From Desulfobacter sp. (lineage in GTDB: Bacteria; Desulfobacterota; Desulfobacteria; Desulfobacterales; Desulfobacteraceae), in assembly GCA_028768525.1 (NCBI GenBank), contig CP054837.1:4150001-4214000 (forward strand): a DNA stretch of 64,000 bases, in the 5' to 3' direction. Shown here in pieces: positions 51,937-59,965 of the stretch (position 1 is its first letter; each line of letters opens with the position of its first letter). The notes beneath the pieces are model-generated. The model did not search any database and was not told where the DNA came from. It worked only from the letters and a program-made list of their open reading frames with translations. The translations under genes were made by a program, and so were the position numbers.

Positions 51937-54366
51937 ATGGACGTTCCCGTTGATTATAAGGGAATCACCGATATCTTTACCCGGGCCTGGGACCAGGGCC
52001 GGGATTTTCTGTTTGAATACGAGGTCTATGAACTCCTGGCCCGCTCAGGGGCGGAGACCCCCCCAAAGGCCCACCTCATTCCCCGGGGGGCCAGAAGTTC
52101 CGACGAGGAACTGACGGCCCTGCCCGGGGATAAGGCGGTGCTCAAGATCGTTTCCCCCTATATCATCCACAAGACAGAGGTGGGCGGGGTGAAAATTGTC
52201 GAGAATACCCCCAACAAAGTACGGTCGGCGGTGCGCCGGATGGTGTACGAGGTGCCGGAAAATTATGCCGCCCATATGGAGCGGACCCCGGACCACCTGC
52301 CGGCACACTACCGGGGGCTTTCCGGCGACGCCCTGGTGGCGGCGGTGGCCGCAGATATAAAAGGGGTGCTCCAGGTCCAGTTCATGCCCCCGGATTCATC
52401 GGCCTTCGGCAATGAGCTCATCGTGGGACTGCGCCACACCCGGGAGTTCGGCACCGTCCTTTCAGCCGGCTTGGGGGGCACGGACACCGAACTCTACGCC
52501 AAACGATTCCGCAAGGGCCAGGCCATCGTGGCAACGGCAACGGCCATGGGGGACGGGGACAGTTTTTTCCAGCTCTACCGGCGGACCATTTCCTATCGGA
52601 AGCTGGCCGGGCTGACCCGGGGCCAGCGCCGCATCGTCACCGACGAACAGCTGGTGGAATGTTTTGAGTCCTTTATCCGCATGGGCAATTATTATTCCAG
52701 GCAGAATCCGGAGGCGCCCTTTGTCATTGAGGAACTGGAGATCAATCCCTTTGCCTTTACCGATTACCTCATGGTGCCTTTGGACGGGATGTGCCGGTTT
52801 GCAAAAAAGACAAACCTGCCCGCAGGCCGCCCCACGGCAAAGATCCATAACCTGCTCCATCCAAAGAAAATCGGCATCATCGGGGTTTCAGGCACCCGGA
52901 AGAATTTCGGCCGGATCATCCTGGACAATATCCTGGCCGAAGGGTTCAACCCCGATGATATTGTGATTTTCAAACCGGGCCAGGATGAAATGGAGGGCAT
53001 TACCTGCCTGCCGGACCTGACTGCCCTGCAGTCAGATGCGGCGGGCGGTCAATTAGACCTGTTTATCGTGGCCGTGGGGGCCGCCCAGGTCCCGGACCTG
53101 GTGGAGGAGATCATTGAAACCGATGCGGCCCACAGCGTCATGCTCATCCCCGGCGGCATGGGGGAGACCGAAGAGAGCAAGGAGAGGGCCCGAAAGGTGC
53201 TTGCCATGATCGACGAGGTCCGGGTGAACAGCAATGGGGATCCGGCCGGGCCCGTATTCCTCGGCGCCAACTGCATGGGGGTGATTTCCCGGCCCGGCAG
53301 CTACGATACCTGGTTCATCCCCGAGGAAAAACTGCCTAAAACCAGGGAGACCATGGCCTGCCGGGCGGCGCTGATCAGCCAGAGCGGGGCCTTCATGCTT
53401 CACCGCAGCCACCAATGCCCCCAGCTGGCCCCGGCCTATATGATTTCCATGGGCAACCAGACCGACCTCACCCTGGGGGATATGGTGGATTATTTCAAGG
53501 ATTCCGACCAGGTGGATGTCATCGCCGTTTACGCCGAAGGGTTCAACGACCTGGACGGCCTGGCCTTCTGTCGGGCGGTACGGTCAGCGGTGCTGGCGGG
53601 CAAGGAAGTGGTCTTTTACAAGGCCGGCCGGACCCCCGAGGGCATGGCCGCCACCTCCAGCCATACCGCCTCCCTGGCCGGGGACTATATGGTCTGCGAA
53701 AGCTGCGTCTCCCAGGCCGGCGCCGTTGTGGCCAGAAATTTCAGTGAATTCCAGGAACTCATGCTCCTGGCTGAAACCCTCAGCGCCAAAAGGGTGAAGG
53801 GCAACCGGCTTGCCGCCGTGAGCGGGGCGGGATTCGAAGCCGTGGGCATGGCCGACTCCATCCTTTCCGACGATTTTGCCATGAAACTGGCCGACATTGG
53901 TCCCGATACCCGGGCCGCCATAGAAGGTATTTTAAAGGATAAGGGGCTTGACCGCCTGGTGACCCTGAACAATCCCCTGGACATCAATCCCTCTGCCGAT
54001 GACGAGGCCCACGGGGAGATTGCCGCCGCGCTCACCCGGGACCCGGGGGTGGATGCGGTGCTCATCAGCCTGGATCCCATGTCCCCGGCCATGAAAACCC
54101 TTGAGCCCGGCACTGACGGGCCCTTCAGCATGGACCTGCCCGGGGGCATCCTGGAACGGATGGGCGCACTGGCTGCTGAAAGCCCGGTGCCCGTGGTCAC
54201 GGTGGTGGACGGGGGACGGCTCTACGACCCCCTGCGGGACGCCCTCATGGCCAAGGGCGTGCCGGTGTTCAATATCTGCGACAAGGCCGTGGCCGCACTG
54301 TCCCTCTATATCCAGGGACGGCTGAGGGCAAAGACCATCCGCATCAACGCAGGGGGCAACCCTTAA
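51937..54366 (+). CDS. ADP-forming acyl-CoA synthetase, ATP-grasp-first fusion (copy 2)
   Basis: The 809-residue protein is a paralogue of the preceding gene along its full length with the same order: ATP-grasp part with His78 (IIHKTEVGGVKIV), CoA-binding domain (HPKKIGIIGVSGTRKNFGRIIL), then ligase domains with His576 in TSSHTASLAGDYMVC. Shared blocks such as AGLGGTDTELYA and AVGAAQVP show the tandem duplication. GGAG six bases before the ATG at 51937 decides the start over the ATG at 51919. The pair may form a heteromer or act on different acyl groups (acetate, propionate, aryl acids); the sequence does not say which. The S4 protein gene starts 25 bases later. Confidence 0.9.
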   Translation: MDVPVDYKGITDIFTRAWDQGRDFLFEYEVYELLARSGAETPPKAHLIPRGARSSDEELTALPGDKAVLKIVSPYIIHKTEVGGVKIVENTPNKVRSAVRRMVYEVPENYAAHMERTPDHLPAHYRGLSGDALVAAVAADIKGVLQVQFMPPDSSAFGNELIVGLRHTREFGTVLSAGLGGTDTELYAKRFRKGQAIVATATAMGDGDSFFQLYRRTISYRKLAGLTRGQRRIVTDEQLVECFESFIRMGNYYSRQNPEAPFVIEELEINPFAFTDYLMVPLDGMCRFAKKTNLPAGRPTAKIHNLLHPKKIGIIGVSGTRKNFGRIILDNILAEGFNPDDIVIFKPGQDEMEGITCLPDLTALQSDAAGGQLDLFIVAVGAAQVPDLVEEIIETDAAHSVMLIPGGMGETEESKERARKVLAMIDEVRVNSNGDPAGPVFLGANCMGVISRPGSYDTWFIPEEKLPKTRETMACRAALISQSGAFMLHRSHQCPQLAPAYMISMGNQTDLTLGDMVDYFKDSDQVDVIAVYAEGFNDLDGLAFCRAVRSAVLAGKEVVFYKAGRTPEGMAATSSHTASLAGDYMVCESCVSQAGAVVARNFSEFQELMLLAETLSAKRVKGNRLAAVSGAGFEAVGMADSILSDDFAMKLADIGPDTRAAIEGILKDKGLDRLVTLNNPLDINPSADDEAHGEIAAALTRDPGVDAVLISLDPMSPAMKTLEPGTDGPFSMDLPGGILERMGALAAESPVPVVTVVDGGRLYDPLRDALMAKGVPVFNICDKAVAALSLYIQGRLRAKTIRINAGGNP

Positions 54367-54391
54367 ATAAAGCAAAAGGAAGTCATTAGAT

Positions 54392-54616
54392 ATGAGTGAG
54401 ATTCAAACCGTATACCTGACCCGGTCCCCTGTGGAACTGTATAAGGTGCTGAAATTTGAAAACCTGGTGGCCAGCGGCGGAGAGGCCAAGCACCTCATTG
54501 CCGACGGCCTGGTATGGGTTAACGGAAATGTGGAAACCCGTAAACGGAAAAAAATCTACCCCGGCGACACCATAGAGTTTGAAGGCATCTGCCTGAAAAT
54601 GGAGATGGAAGGCTAG
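54392..54616 (+). CDS. Small S4-domain RNA-binding protein (YbcJ/YaaA-like)
   Basis: A 74-residue protein consists almost only of an S4 fold: LYKVLKFENLVASGGEAKHL, IADGLVWVNGNVETRKRKKIYPGD (in parts). The family binds RNA, probably ribosomal or tRNA. It lies three bases upstream of trmB, another RNA-related gene, and is probably co-transcribed with it. Confidence 0.9.
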   Translation: MSEIQTVYLTRSPVELYKVLKFENLVASGGEAKHLIADGLVWVNGNVETRKRKKIYPGDTIEFEGICLKMEMEG

Positions 54617-54619
54617 GGT

Positions 54620-55285
54620 ATGCCCAAAATAAAGAGCAAAAGATACGAGCGGGTAAAACACCTGCCCAATGTATTCATACCGGAACCGGAGGGTAAACCG
54701 GGCAATGACACCTGTCTGCCCTGGCTGGCGGAACCGGCACTGCCCGGCAGACTGATCCTGGAACTGGGCTGTGGCAAGGGGGAGCACAGCCTGCACTTTG
54801 CCACGATCCGGCCGGATGCCTGTGTGGTGGGGGTGGACATGAAAAGCCACCGCCTCTGCGTCGGGGGTGAAAAGGGCCTGGCCGCGGGGCTGGACAACCT
54901 TTTTTTCCTCAGGACGGATATCAGCAGGGACCTGGAAGACTATTTTTGCGCCGGAACAATTGGCGAGATCTGGATCACTTTTCCGGACCCTTACCCCAAA
55001 CAGCGGGGGATCAAGCACCGGTTGACTTCCCCCGGTTTTCTGGCCGTCTATGCCAGACTCCTGGTCCCCGGGGGCACCGTCCATTTGAAAACCGACAGCG
55101 ATCTGCTGTACACCTATACCCAGGAAGGGGTGGCCTACTGGGGCGGACGCATTCTGGCGGAGACCCGGGACCTTCACCGTTCAAACCTGTCCGGCACCGG
55201 TGCCGGACAGATCCTGTCCGCTTTTGAGGGCAAGGCCCTGGACCGCGGGGAGACCGTTAAATATTTAAGTTTTACACTGAACTGA
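54620..55285 (+). CDS. trmB: tRNA (guanine-N7)-methyltransferase
   Basis: The 221-residue protein has the SAM motif LILELGCGKGEHSLHFA and the TrmB signature IWITFPDPYPKQRGIKHRL, followed by PGGTVHLKTDSDLLYTYT. It methylates G46 in the variable loop of tRNAs. The N-terminal basic segment KIKSKRYERVKHLPNVFIP is longer than in minimal members. It is close-packed between the S4 gene and the TauE-family gene, which starts four bases later. Confidence 0.95.
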   Translation: MPKIKSKRYERVKHLPNVFIPEPEGKPGNDTCLPWLAEPALPGRLILELGCGKGEHSLHFATIRPDACVVGVDMKSHRLCVGGEKGLAAGLDNLFFLRTDISRDLEDYFCAGTIGEIWITFPDPYPKQRGIKHRLTSPGFLAVYARLLVPGGTVHLKTDSDLLYTYTQEGVAYWGGRILAETRDLHRSNLSGTGAGQILSAFEGKALDRGETVKYLSFTLN

Positions 55286-55289
55286 TTAA

Positions 55290-56078
55290 ATGAGCTATTT
55301 AATTGTCGGCCTTGCCGCTGTTGTTGTATCCGGTCTGACCCTGTTCTCCGGATTCGGGCTGGGCACCCTGTTGATGCCGGTGTTCGCCCTTTTCTTTCCG
55401 GTTGAAACCGCTGTGGCGGCCACCGCCCTGGTTCACGGGGCCAACAGCATTTTTAAAATGTTCGCCGTGGGAAAACATGCGGAACGTACCCTGGTGCTCA
55501 TCTTCGGGCTGCCGGCCATTTTGGCGGCCGTTGCCGGGGCAAGCATGCTGATCGTGCTGGCCGGATTCCCCGAACTGCTCCGGTATGACATCGGGCCGGT
55601 CCGGGCCCAGATCACTCCCATTAAACTGGTGCTGGGCATATTAATGGTCCTCTTTGCCCTGTTTGAACTGCTGCCCGCCATGAAGAAGGTCTCCTTTGAC
55701 CGGAAACATCTGTTTTGGGGCGGACTGCTCTCCGGATTCTTCGGCGGGCTTTCCGGCCACCAGGGGGCACTTCGTTCGGCATTCCTGGCCAAAACCGGGA
55801 TCTCTCCCAAGGCCTTTGTGGGGACCAATGCCATGATCGGGTTTATGGTGGATATGACCCGTATCACCACCTATGGGGTTATTCTGTTCGGCACGGGCCG
55901 GTCCGGCCCTGTTGACGACGGGATGTGGCCCCTGATTGCAACGGGGATTGCCGCCGCATTCATCGGGGTGAGGATCGGACAGCGGTATATTGATAAAATT
56001 ACCATGGCAGCCATACAGAACCTGACAGGGGTTCTTCTGCTGGGGATTGCGGTGCTGCTGGGCGCCGGCATTATATAA
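55290..56078 (+). CDS. TauE/SafE-family permease (sulfite/organosulfonate exporter type)
   Basis: The 262-residue membrane protein has about eight helices and the family's repeated half motif: GFGLGTLLMPVFALFFPVE in the first half and GGLLSGFFGGLSGHQGALRSAFL in the second. Members move sulfite, sulfoacetate or related anions, in or out; the direction here is not known. It lies four bases after trmB. The downstream LysR gene has its own 98-base upstream gap. Confidence 0.9.
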   Translation: MSYLIVGLAAVVVSGLTLFSGFGLGTLLMPVFALFFPVETAVAATALVHGANSIFKMFAVGKHAERTLVLIFGLPAILAAVAGASMLIVLAGFPELLRYDIGPVRAQITPIKLVLGILMVLFALFELLPAMKKVSFDRKHLFWGGLLSGFFGGLSGHQGALRSAFLAKTGISPKAFVGTNAMIGFMVDMTRITTYGVILFGTGRSGPVDDGMWPLIATGIAAAFIGVRIGQRYIDKITMAAIQNLTGVLLLGIAVLLGAGII

Positions 56079-56114
56079 CCGCCTCCCCTGCGTATTCATC
56101 CCGGCATTTTTCTG

Positions 56115-56142
56115 GTATGATCACCGGGAAGTATGATTACCG
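56115..56142 (+). promoter_or_regulatory. Near-perfect direct repeat upstream of lysR
   Basis: GTATGATCACCG (56115-56126) and GTATGATTACCG (56131-56142) are repeats starting 16 bases apart, 35-60 bases before the LysR start. They could be regulator half-sites. Confidence 0.4.
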
Positions 56143-56176
56143 ATAACGGCGGTTTAAAAAAATGGCTCGCAGATAA

Positions 56177-57055
56177 ATGGACCTGAACAAACTTCAAACA
56201 TTTTATATCCTGGCCGGTACAAAATCCTACACCCGGTGTGCCGAGAAACTATGCCTCACCCAGTCGGCGGTGAGCCATGCCATTAAAAAGCTGGAAATGG
56301 ACCTGGGGTTTGATCTGGTGGACCGGGAGAACCGGCAGTTCCGGCTGACCCGCAAGGGCGAGTATCTTTACCGGCGATGCCCCGGAATTTTTGACCGGAT
56401 TGACCAGGCCCTTGACGGGCTGGCCGCAGATGAGGCACTGCCCGTATCCCTGGCCCTGGGCGCACCGGTGGAGTTCGGGTCTTCGGTTCTCGTTAAAGGG
56501 ATGGTCCCCTTTCTCAGGAACCACCCCAATATCCATATGGATTTTGTGCTGGAGTCCGATCTTTTGGCCCCCCTGCTGGCCGATGACCTGGATGTGATCG
56601 TGGACTGCGTGCCCCATGTCCATCAGGACCTGGTGACCATCCCCCTGCTGCGGGAGGAATATGCGGTGATTGCCACGGCCCGGTATATTAAAGAGAAAAA
56701 GATTTCAACGGTGGGGGATCTGAACCGGTGCAACCTGCTTTCCTTTGACCGGGAACTGGGGTGGTGGAAGAACTTTATCAATGCCCTCACCGAAGAGGCG
56801 GGATTCGGGTTTGAAGACATTACCCGGATTTCAAATGTCCGGGGCATCATCAACGGCGCCCTGGAGTCCCTGGGGGTGGGGTTCGTACCCAGATATACCG
56901 TACTCCGGGAACTGGAGCGGGGGAACCTGGTGGAGCTGTTTCCTGAAACAGGGGTGCTCAACGACCAGATTAATATCTATATCAAAAAGCGAAATTACGG
57001 AAAAAAAGCGTTCAGGGATTTGATAGACCACATCAAATCCCTGAAACTTCATTAA
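56177..57055 (+). CDS. LysR-family transcriptional regulator (paralogue of the one at 11.4 kb)
   Basis: The 292-residue protein has winged HTH TQSAVSHAIKKLEMDL and effector domain blocks VEFGSSVLVKGMVPF, DVIVDCVPHVHQD, RGIINGALESLGVGFVPRYTVLREL and INIYIKKRN. The HTH core and several effector segments are the same as in the LysR beside the aldehyde dehydrogenases, marking a shared subfamily that probably senses similar ligands. It faces the decayed corrinoid methyltransferase locus (convergent with it) and follows the TauE gene; its targets are not obvious. It may once have controlled the methyltransferase genes. Confidence 0.93.
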   Translation: MDLNKLQTFYILAGTKSYTRCAEKLCLTQSAVSHAIKKLEMDLGFDLVDRENRQFRLTRKGEYLYRRCPGIFDRIDQALDGLAADEALPVSLALGAPVEFGSSVLVKGMVPFLRNHPNIHMDFVLESDLLAPLLADDLDVIVDCVPHVHQDLVTIPLLREEYAVIATARYIKEKKISTVGDLNRCNLLSFDRELGWWKNFINALTEEAGFGFEDITRISNVRGIINGALESLGVGFVPRYTVLRELERGNLVELFPETGVLNDQINIYIKKRNYGKKAFRDLIDHIKSLKLH

Positions 57056-57059
57056 ACGG

Positions 57060-57417
57060 CTAACTTTCTATGGCCCCGGTACGGACCCCTTTAAGGTAGT
57101 TCATGCAGAACGGGTCATGGCCCAGGAGCATGTCCGCGGTGCGGATGGTGGCCATGATCTTTTTGTCCAGGGGATCGATGATGGCCGAATCCATGCCCGC
57201 ATCCATCATCAGGGTCACAAAGGTCCGGTTGATGATGTGGCGCTGGGGCAGGCCGTAGGAGATGTTAGGATAGTCCGCCGGTGATATGGACTTCCGGGAA
57301 TTCGGCCTTGATGGCCCTTACCGCATCCAGAACCATCATCCCCTTGCCCGCGTCCGTTGAGATGGGCTGGACCCGTTTGCGGGACGTGTTGATTCTTTCT
57401 CCGATGACTTCGAACAT
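57060..57417 (-). pseudogene. Methyltetrahydrofolate:corrinoid methyltransferase pseudogene (internal deletion and frameshift)
   Basis: Read from the ATG at 57417, the first 15 residues (MFEVIGERINTSRKR) match the start of pterin-binding MtrH/AcsE-like methyltransferases. At about 57373 the frame jumps to a late segment of the family (VQPISTDAGKGMMVLDAVRA, then FPEVHITGGLS), so well over 100 residues are missing. One extra base near 57267 then gives a stop right after GLS, and the next frame continues the same family (NISYGLPQRHIINRTF, AIIDPLDKKIMATI, LLGHDPFCMNYL) to 57060. In an intact system the enzyme moves a methyl group from the corrinoid protein to tetrahydrofolate. It lies 18 bases downstream of the intact corrinoid gene. 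Confidence 0.85.
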
Positions 57418-57435
57418 TGCAGCCTCCTTCAGCCC

Positions 57436-58068
57436 CTAATTGATAAAGGATTTCGCCAGTTTGGAAGCGGAGCCTGCATCGGCGGCAAATCCGTCGGCAC
57501 CGATCTCATCGGCAAAGGCCTGGGTGACGGGGGCGCCGCCCACCATTATTTTAACCTGGTCCCTCAGGCCGGCTTCAACAATGGCGTCCACGGTCTGTTT
57601 CATGGCCGGCATGGTGGTGGTAAGCAGGGCGGAGAGGCAGACGATCTGGGCGTTTTTCTTTTTGATTTCTTCGATAAAGGTTTCCGGGGCAATATCAACC
57701 CCGATGTTGTGCACGGTAAGCCCTGCGCTTTCCATCATCATGGCCACCAGGTTTTTGCCGATGTCGTGCAGATCGCCCTTGACGGTGCCGATGATCACGG
57801 AGCCGCCGGAGGCGCCGTCTTCATCCCCCAGCAATGGTTTGAGGATTTCCACACAACTGCCCATGGCCTGGGCGGCCATGAGGACTTCGGGGATGAACAT
57901 GTCTCCGGATTCCATTTTTTCACCCACGATGTCCATGCCGGCGATGAGTCCGTTGTTGAGGATATCGTTGGCCGGTGTGTCAGCGGCAAGGGCGGTGTTG
58001 ACCAGCTCTGTCAGCTTGGCGGCGTCGCAGTGGACCAGGGCCTCGGTCATTGCATTAAACTCTGTCAT
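57436..58068 (-). CDS. Corrinoid (B12-binding) methyl carrier protein, MttC/MtbC type
   Basis: The 210-residue protein has an N-terminal helical cap domain (PANDILNNGLIAGMDIVGEKMESGDMFIPEVL in parts) and a Rossmann-like B12 domain. Its cobalt-ligand motif is DLHDIG (His101), with SALLTTTM and VGGAPVTQAF. It carries a methyl group between a substrate-specific methyltransferase and a tetrahydrofolate methyltransferase. It looks fully intact, although the two methyltransferase genes on either side are broken. GGAGGAAG precedes the ATG. It may serve methyltransferases encoded elsewhere, or be newly orphaned. Confidence 0.94.
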   Translation of the reverse strand: MTEFNAMTEALVHCDAAKLTELVNTALAADTPANDILNNGLIAGMDIVGEKMESGDMFIPEVLMAAQAMGSCVEILKPLLGDEDGASGGSVIIGTVKGDLHDIGKNLVAMMMESAGLTVHNIGVDIAPETFIEEIKKKNAQIVCLSALLTTTMPAMKQTVDAIVEAGLRDQVKIMVGGAPVTQAFADEIGADGFAADAGSASKLAKSFIN

Positions 58069-58230
58069 CTCTTCCTCCTTTAGTTTTTCTTTTTTTTTGC
58101 CGTTACTTCACTCCTCTCTCCATACAAGCAGTAATAATGCCAGATCATTATTTTCTTTTTTTGAAGTTGTAAAATGCTTAAGAGGGTAGGTGGCGGTATT
58201 AATGTTTTACTAGAATTGGGTTACACGATA

Positions 58231-58246
58231 TGGCATGGCGCTTGAT
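58231..58246 (+). promoter_or_regulatory. Weak sigma-54-like promoter before the mttB remnant
   Basis: TGGCATG, four bases and TTGAT resemble the -24/-12 sigma-54 consensus, but the conserved -12 GC is GA. It lies 58 bases before the remnant's ATG. The rest of the 235-base gap 58069-58303 shows nothing else that I recognise. Confidence 0.25.
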
Positions 58247-58303
58247 CTATGGGGGCGCAGGCATAAACCGGGTGATAAACATCCAATATTAAGGAGAATG
58301 GAT

Positions 58304-58655
58304 ATGGATCAAAAGCTGAAAGATATACATGAAGCAACCATGGAGATCATTGAAACCTGCGGGATTCGGCTGCACCACGAGGGGGTGGTGGACGCTGCCC
58401 GGCAGGCGGCGGATGGCCCAGTTCAGCGATTATATGAATTTTGTCCAACTGGTCCATGCCACCCCCTGTTTTAATATCAACGGCGGGGTGATGATCACCC
58501 CGGAGGATATCCCCAACGATGAAAATCTTTACCCCAGGATGCTCTATGCCGCCATGACCTATGAAAAATTTGTCACCGACCTGGAGATCCTGGGCCGGAT
58601 CAAACACTACCTCAAGGACATTGAAACCGATACCGGCAGCCTGGCCGGATGGTGA
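58304..58655 (+). pseudogene. MttB-family (trimethylamine/betaine) methyltransferase remnant
   Basis: A good AAGGAG precedes MDQKLKDIHEATMEIIETCG, the normal N-terminus of MttB-like corrinoid methyltransferases. After about 34 residues the family match shifts frame near 58405 to a mid-protein segment (MAQFSDYMNFVQLVHATPCF, NINGGVMITPEDIPND). A jump follows to a segment typical of the C-terminal region (YEKFVTDLEILGRIK), which stops early. About 480 residues are expected; fewer than 120 remain, with no amber codon region left. The family demethylates methylamines or betaines. It is divergent from the intact corrinoid gene, the common arrangement for such systems. Confidence 0.82.
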
Positions 58656-58755
58656 TTTCCCTGTGATATTCAATAATTCCCTTTCATATCGTGCGGTGCT
58701 GTGATTTAATAGCCCTTATGTTTTCTGCCGGTTAAATTCATGTATAACATAAATT

Positions 58756-58792
58756 GGAAACGCCGGGCAAAGCGATGACGCGCATCGTTTCC
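58756..58792 (+). other. Hairpin with alternative pairings before the solute-binding protein gene
   Basis: GGAAACG (58756-58762) can pair with CGTTTCC (58786-58792), and CGATG (58773-58777) with CATCG (58783-58787). The two pairings share bases 58786-58787. It lies 40 bases before the gene. It does not match a riboswitch consensus that I know. Confidence 0.3.
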
Positions 58793-58832
58793 TATTCGAC
58801 AACATCTGAATCCATCAATAATGGTGACGGTC

Positions 58833-59963
58833 ATGACTAAAATCGCTAAACCATTTATCATTCTTTTGCTTTCGGTCCTGGTGGCGGTAATGTCCAGCGG
58901 AGAGGAAAACCGCCGGCTGCCGACCCTGAGAATCGGCCATGCCCCCCACGACCATCATGCCCCCCTTTATATTGCGGCTCTCAATCCAGACTATTTCAAA
59001 GAAAACGGGGGTGTCTTTTTAAAGGAAATTGAAGCATTTAAGGCCTATGAACTGATTGCTGACGGCGTTCCCCTGGCCCATGTGTCCATTGATTCGGGAA
59101 CAGGGGGAAAGGAACTGGTCCGCAAGCTGACCGAGCATTATTTTGATATGTCATTCGGCGGGTTGCCGGCCATGCTGCAGTACATCGATAAAAATGATTC
59201 CATACGAATATTGTCTCCGGTCATGACCGAAGGCGCGGGGCTGGTGGTGGGAAATAATCTGCCCGTTGAAAACTGGGAGGACTTCAAGGAATACCTTGCC
59301 CAGCATCGGCGGCGCCCCTTTAGGATCGGGTATAAGGTTGATGTCTCCGTCCAGAATCTGATTTTTGAGCGGGCCCTTGACGCTGAAGGGATTTCTTTTA
59401 GCAAACGGCTGGATGATACAGAGGCCGGGGTGATCTTGATCAATCTGTATGGGGCGAAAAATCTGATCCCGGCGTTAAAAAGCGGCCTCATTGACGGGTT
59501 TGTGGTGATGCAGCCCTTTCTTGCCCTGGCCGAATACCAGGGGGCCGGCAAAGGGATTGCCTCCTTAAGCGAACTGCCCCCGAAGGGAAAGTGGAAGGGG
59601 CATCCCTGCTGCGCCTTTGCAGCCACCCAGGATTACCTCGAAGAACATCCCATTATAGCTGAGAATATGCTGCGGCTGATGCTCCGGGCCAATGCCTTCA
59701 TAAACAGGTTTCCAAAGAAAAGTGCCGCCCAGGTTGCCCGGTGGCTTGGGGTGCCGGCCGAGGTGGAACAAAAGGCAATCCCCACCATTAAATTTATAGG
59801 GGAGCGGACCCGGGCATGGGACCACGGCGTAAATGAATGGGTGAGTTCCATGATTCTTCAGGGCATGCTAAAGGGCAGGGTGAAGCAGGCATACGAAACC
59901 GGCAATCTGGATCGGGAAATCTATGGGATGGAGATGTACCAGCGGGCCAGAAGGGGATTGTAA
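58833..59963 (+). CDS. NMT1/TauA-like periplasmic solute-binding protein
   Basis: The 376-residue protein starts with a hydrophobic export signal (FIILLLSVLVAVMSSG). Its NitT/TauT-type binding fold shows LRIGHAPHDHHAPLYIAAL, DMSFGGLPAMLQYIDKN, GLIDGFVVMQPFLALAEYQG. A His-rich HDHHAP segment lies in the ligand region and could bind metal. No permease or ATPase genes follow; instead a large hybrid kinase starts two bases after the stop, so the protein is probably its ligand-sensing partner. The start at 58833 is preferred for signal-peptide length; 58821 is also possible. Confidence 0.85.
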   Translation: MTKIAKPFIILLLSVLVAVMSSGEENRRLPTLRIGHAPHDHHAPLYIAALNPDYFKENGGVFLKEIEAFKAYELIADGVPLAHVSIDSGTGGKELVRKLTEHYFDMSFGGLPAMLQYIDKNDSIRILSPVMTEGAGLVVGNNLPVENWEDFKEYLAQHRRRPFRIGYKVDVSVQNLIFERALDAEGISFSKRLDDTEAGVILINLYGAKNLIPALKSGLIDGFVVMQPFLALAEYQGAGKGIASLSELPPKGKWKGHPCCAFAATQDYLEEHPIIAENMLRLMLRANAFINRFPKKSAAQVARWLGVPAEVEQKAIPTIKFIGERTRAWDHGVNEWVSSMILQGMLKGRVKQAYETGNLDREIYGMEMYQRARRGL

Positions 59964-59965
59964 CC

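Noticed and set aside
58231..58246. A functional sigma-54 promoter for the MttB gene
   Set aside because: The -12 element lacks the conserved GC, and the downstream gene is broken. It is kept only as a weak feature.
58756..58792. A cyclic-di-GMP (GEMM) riboswitch before the solute-binding protein gene
   Set aside because: The GGCAAAG-like core is suggestive, but the GNRA tetraloop/receptor pattern and the second conserved stem are absent.
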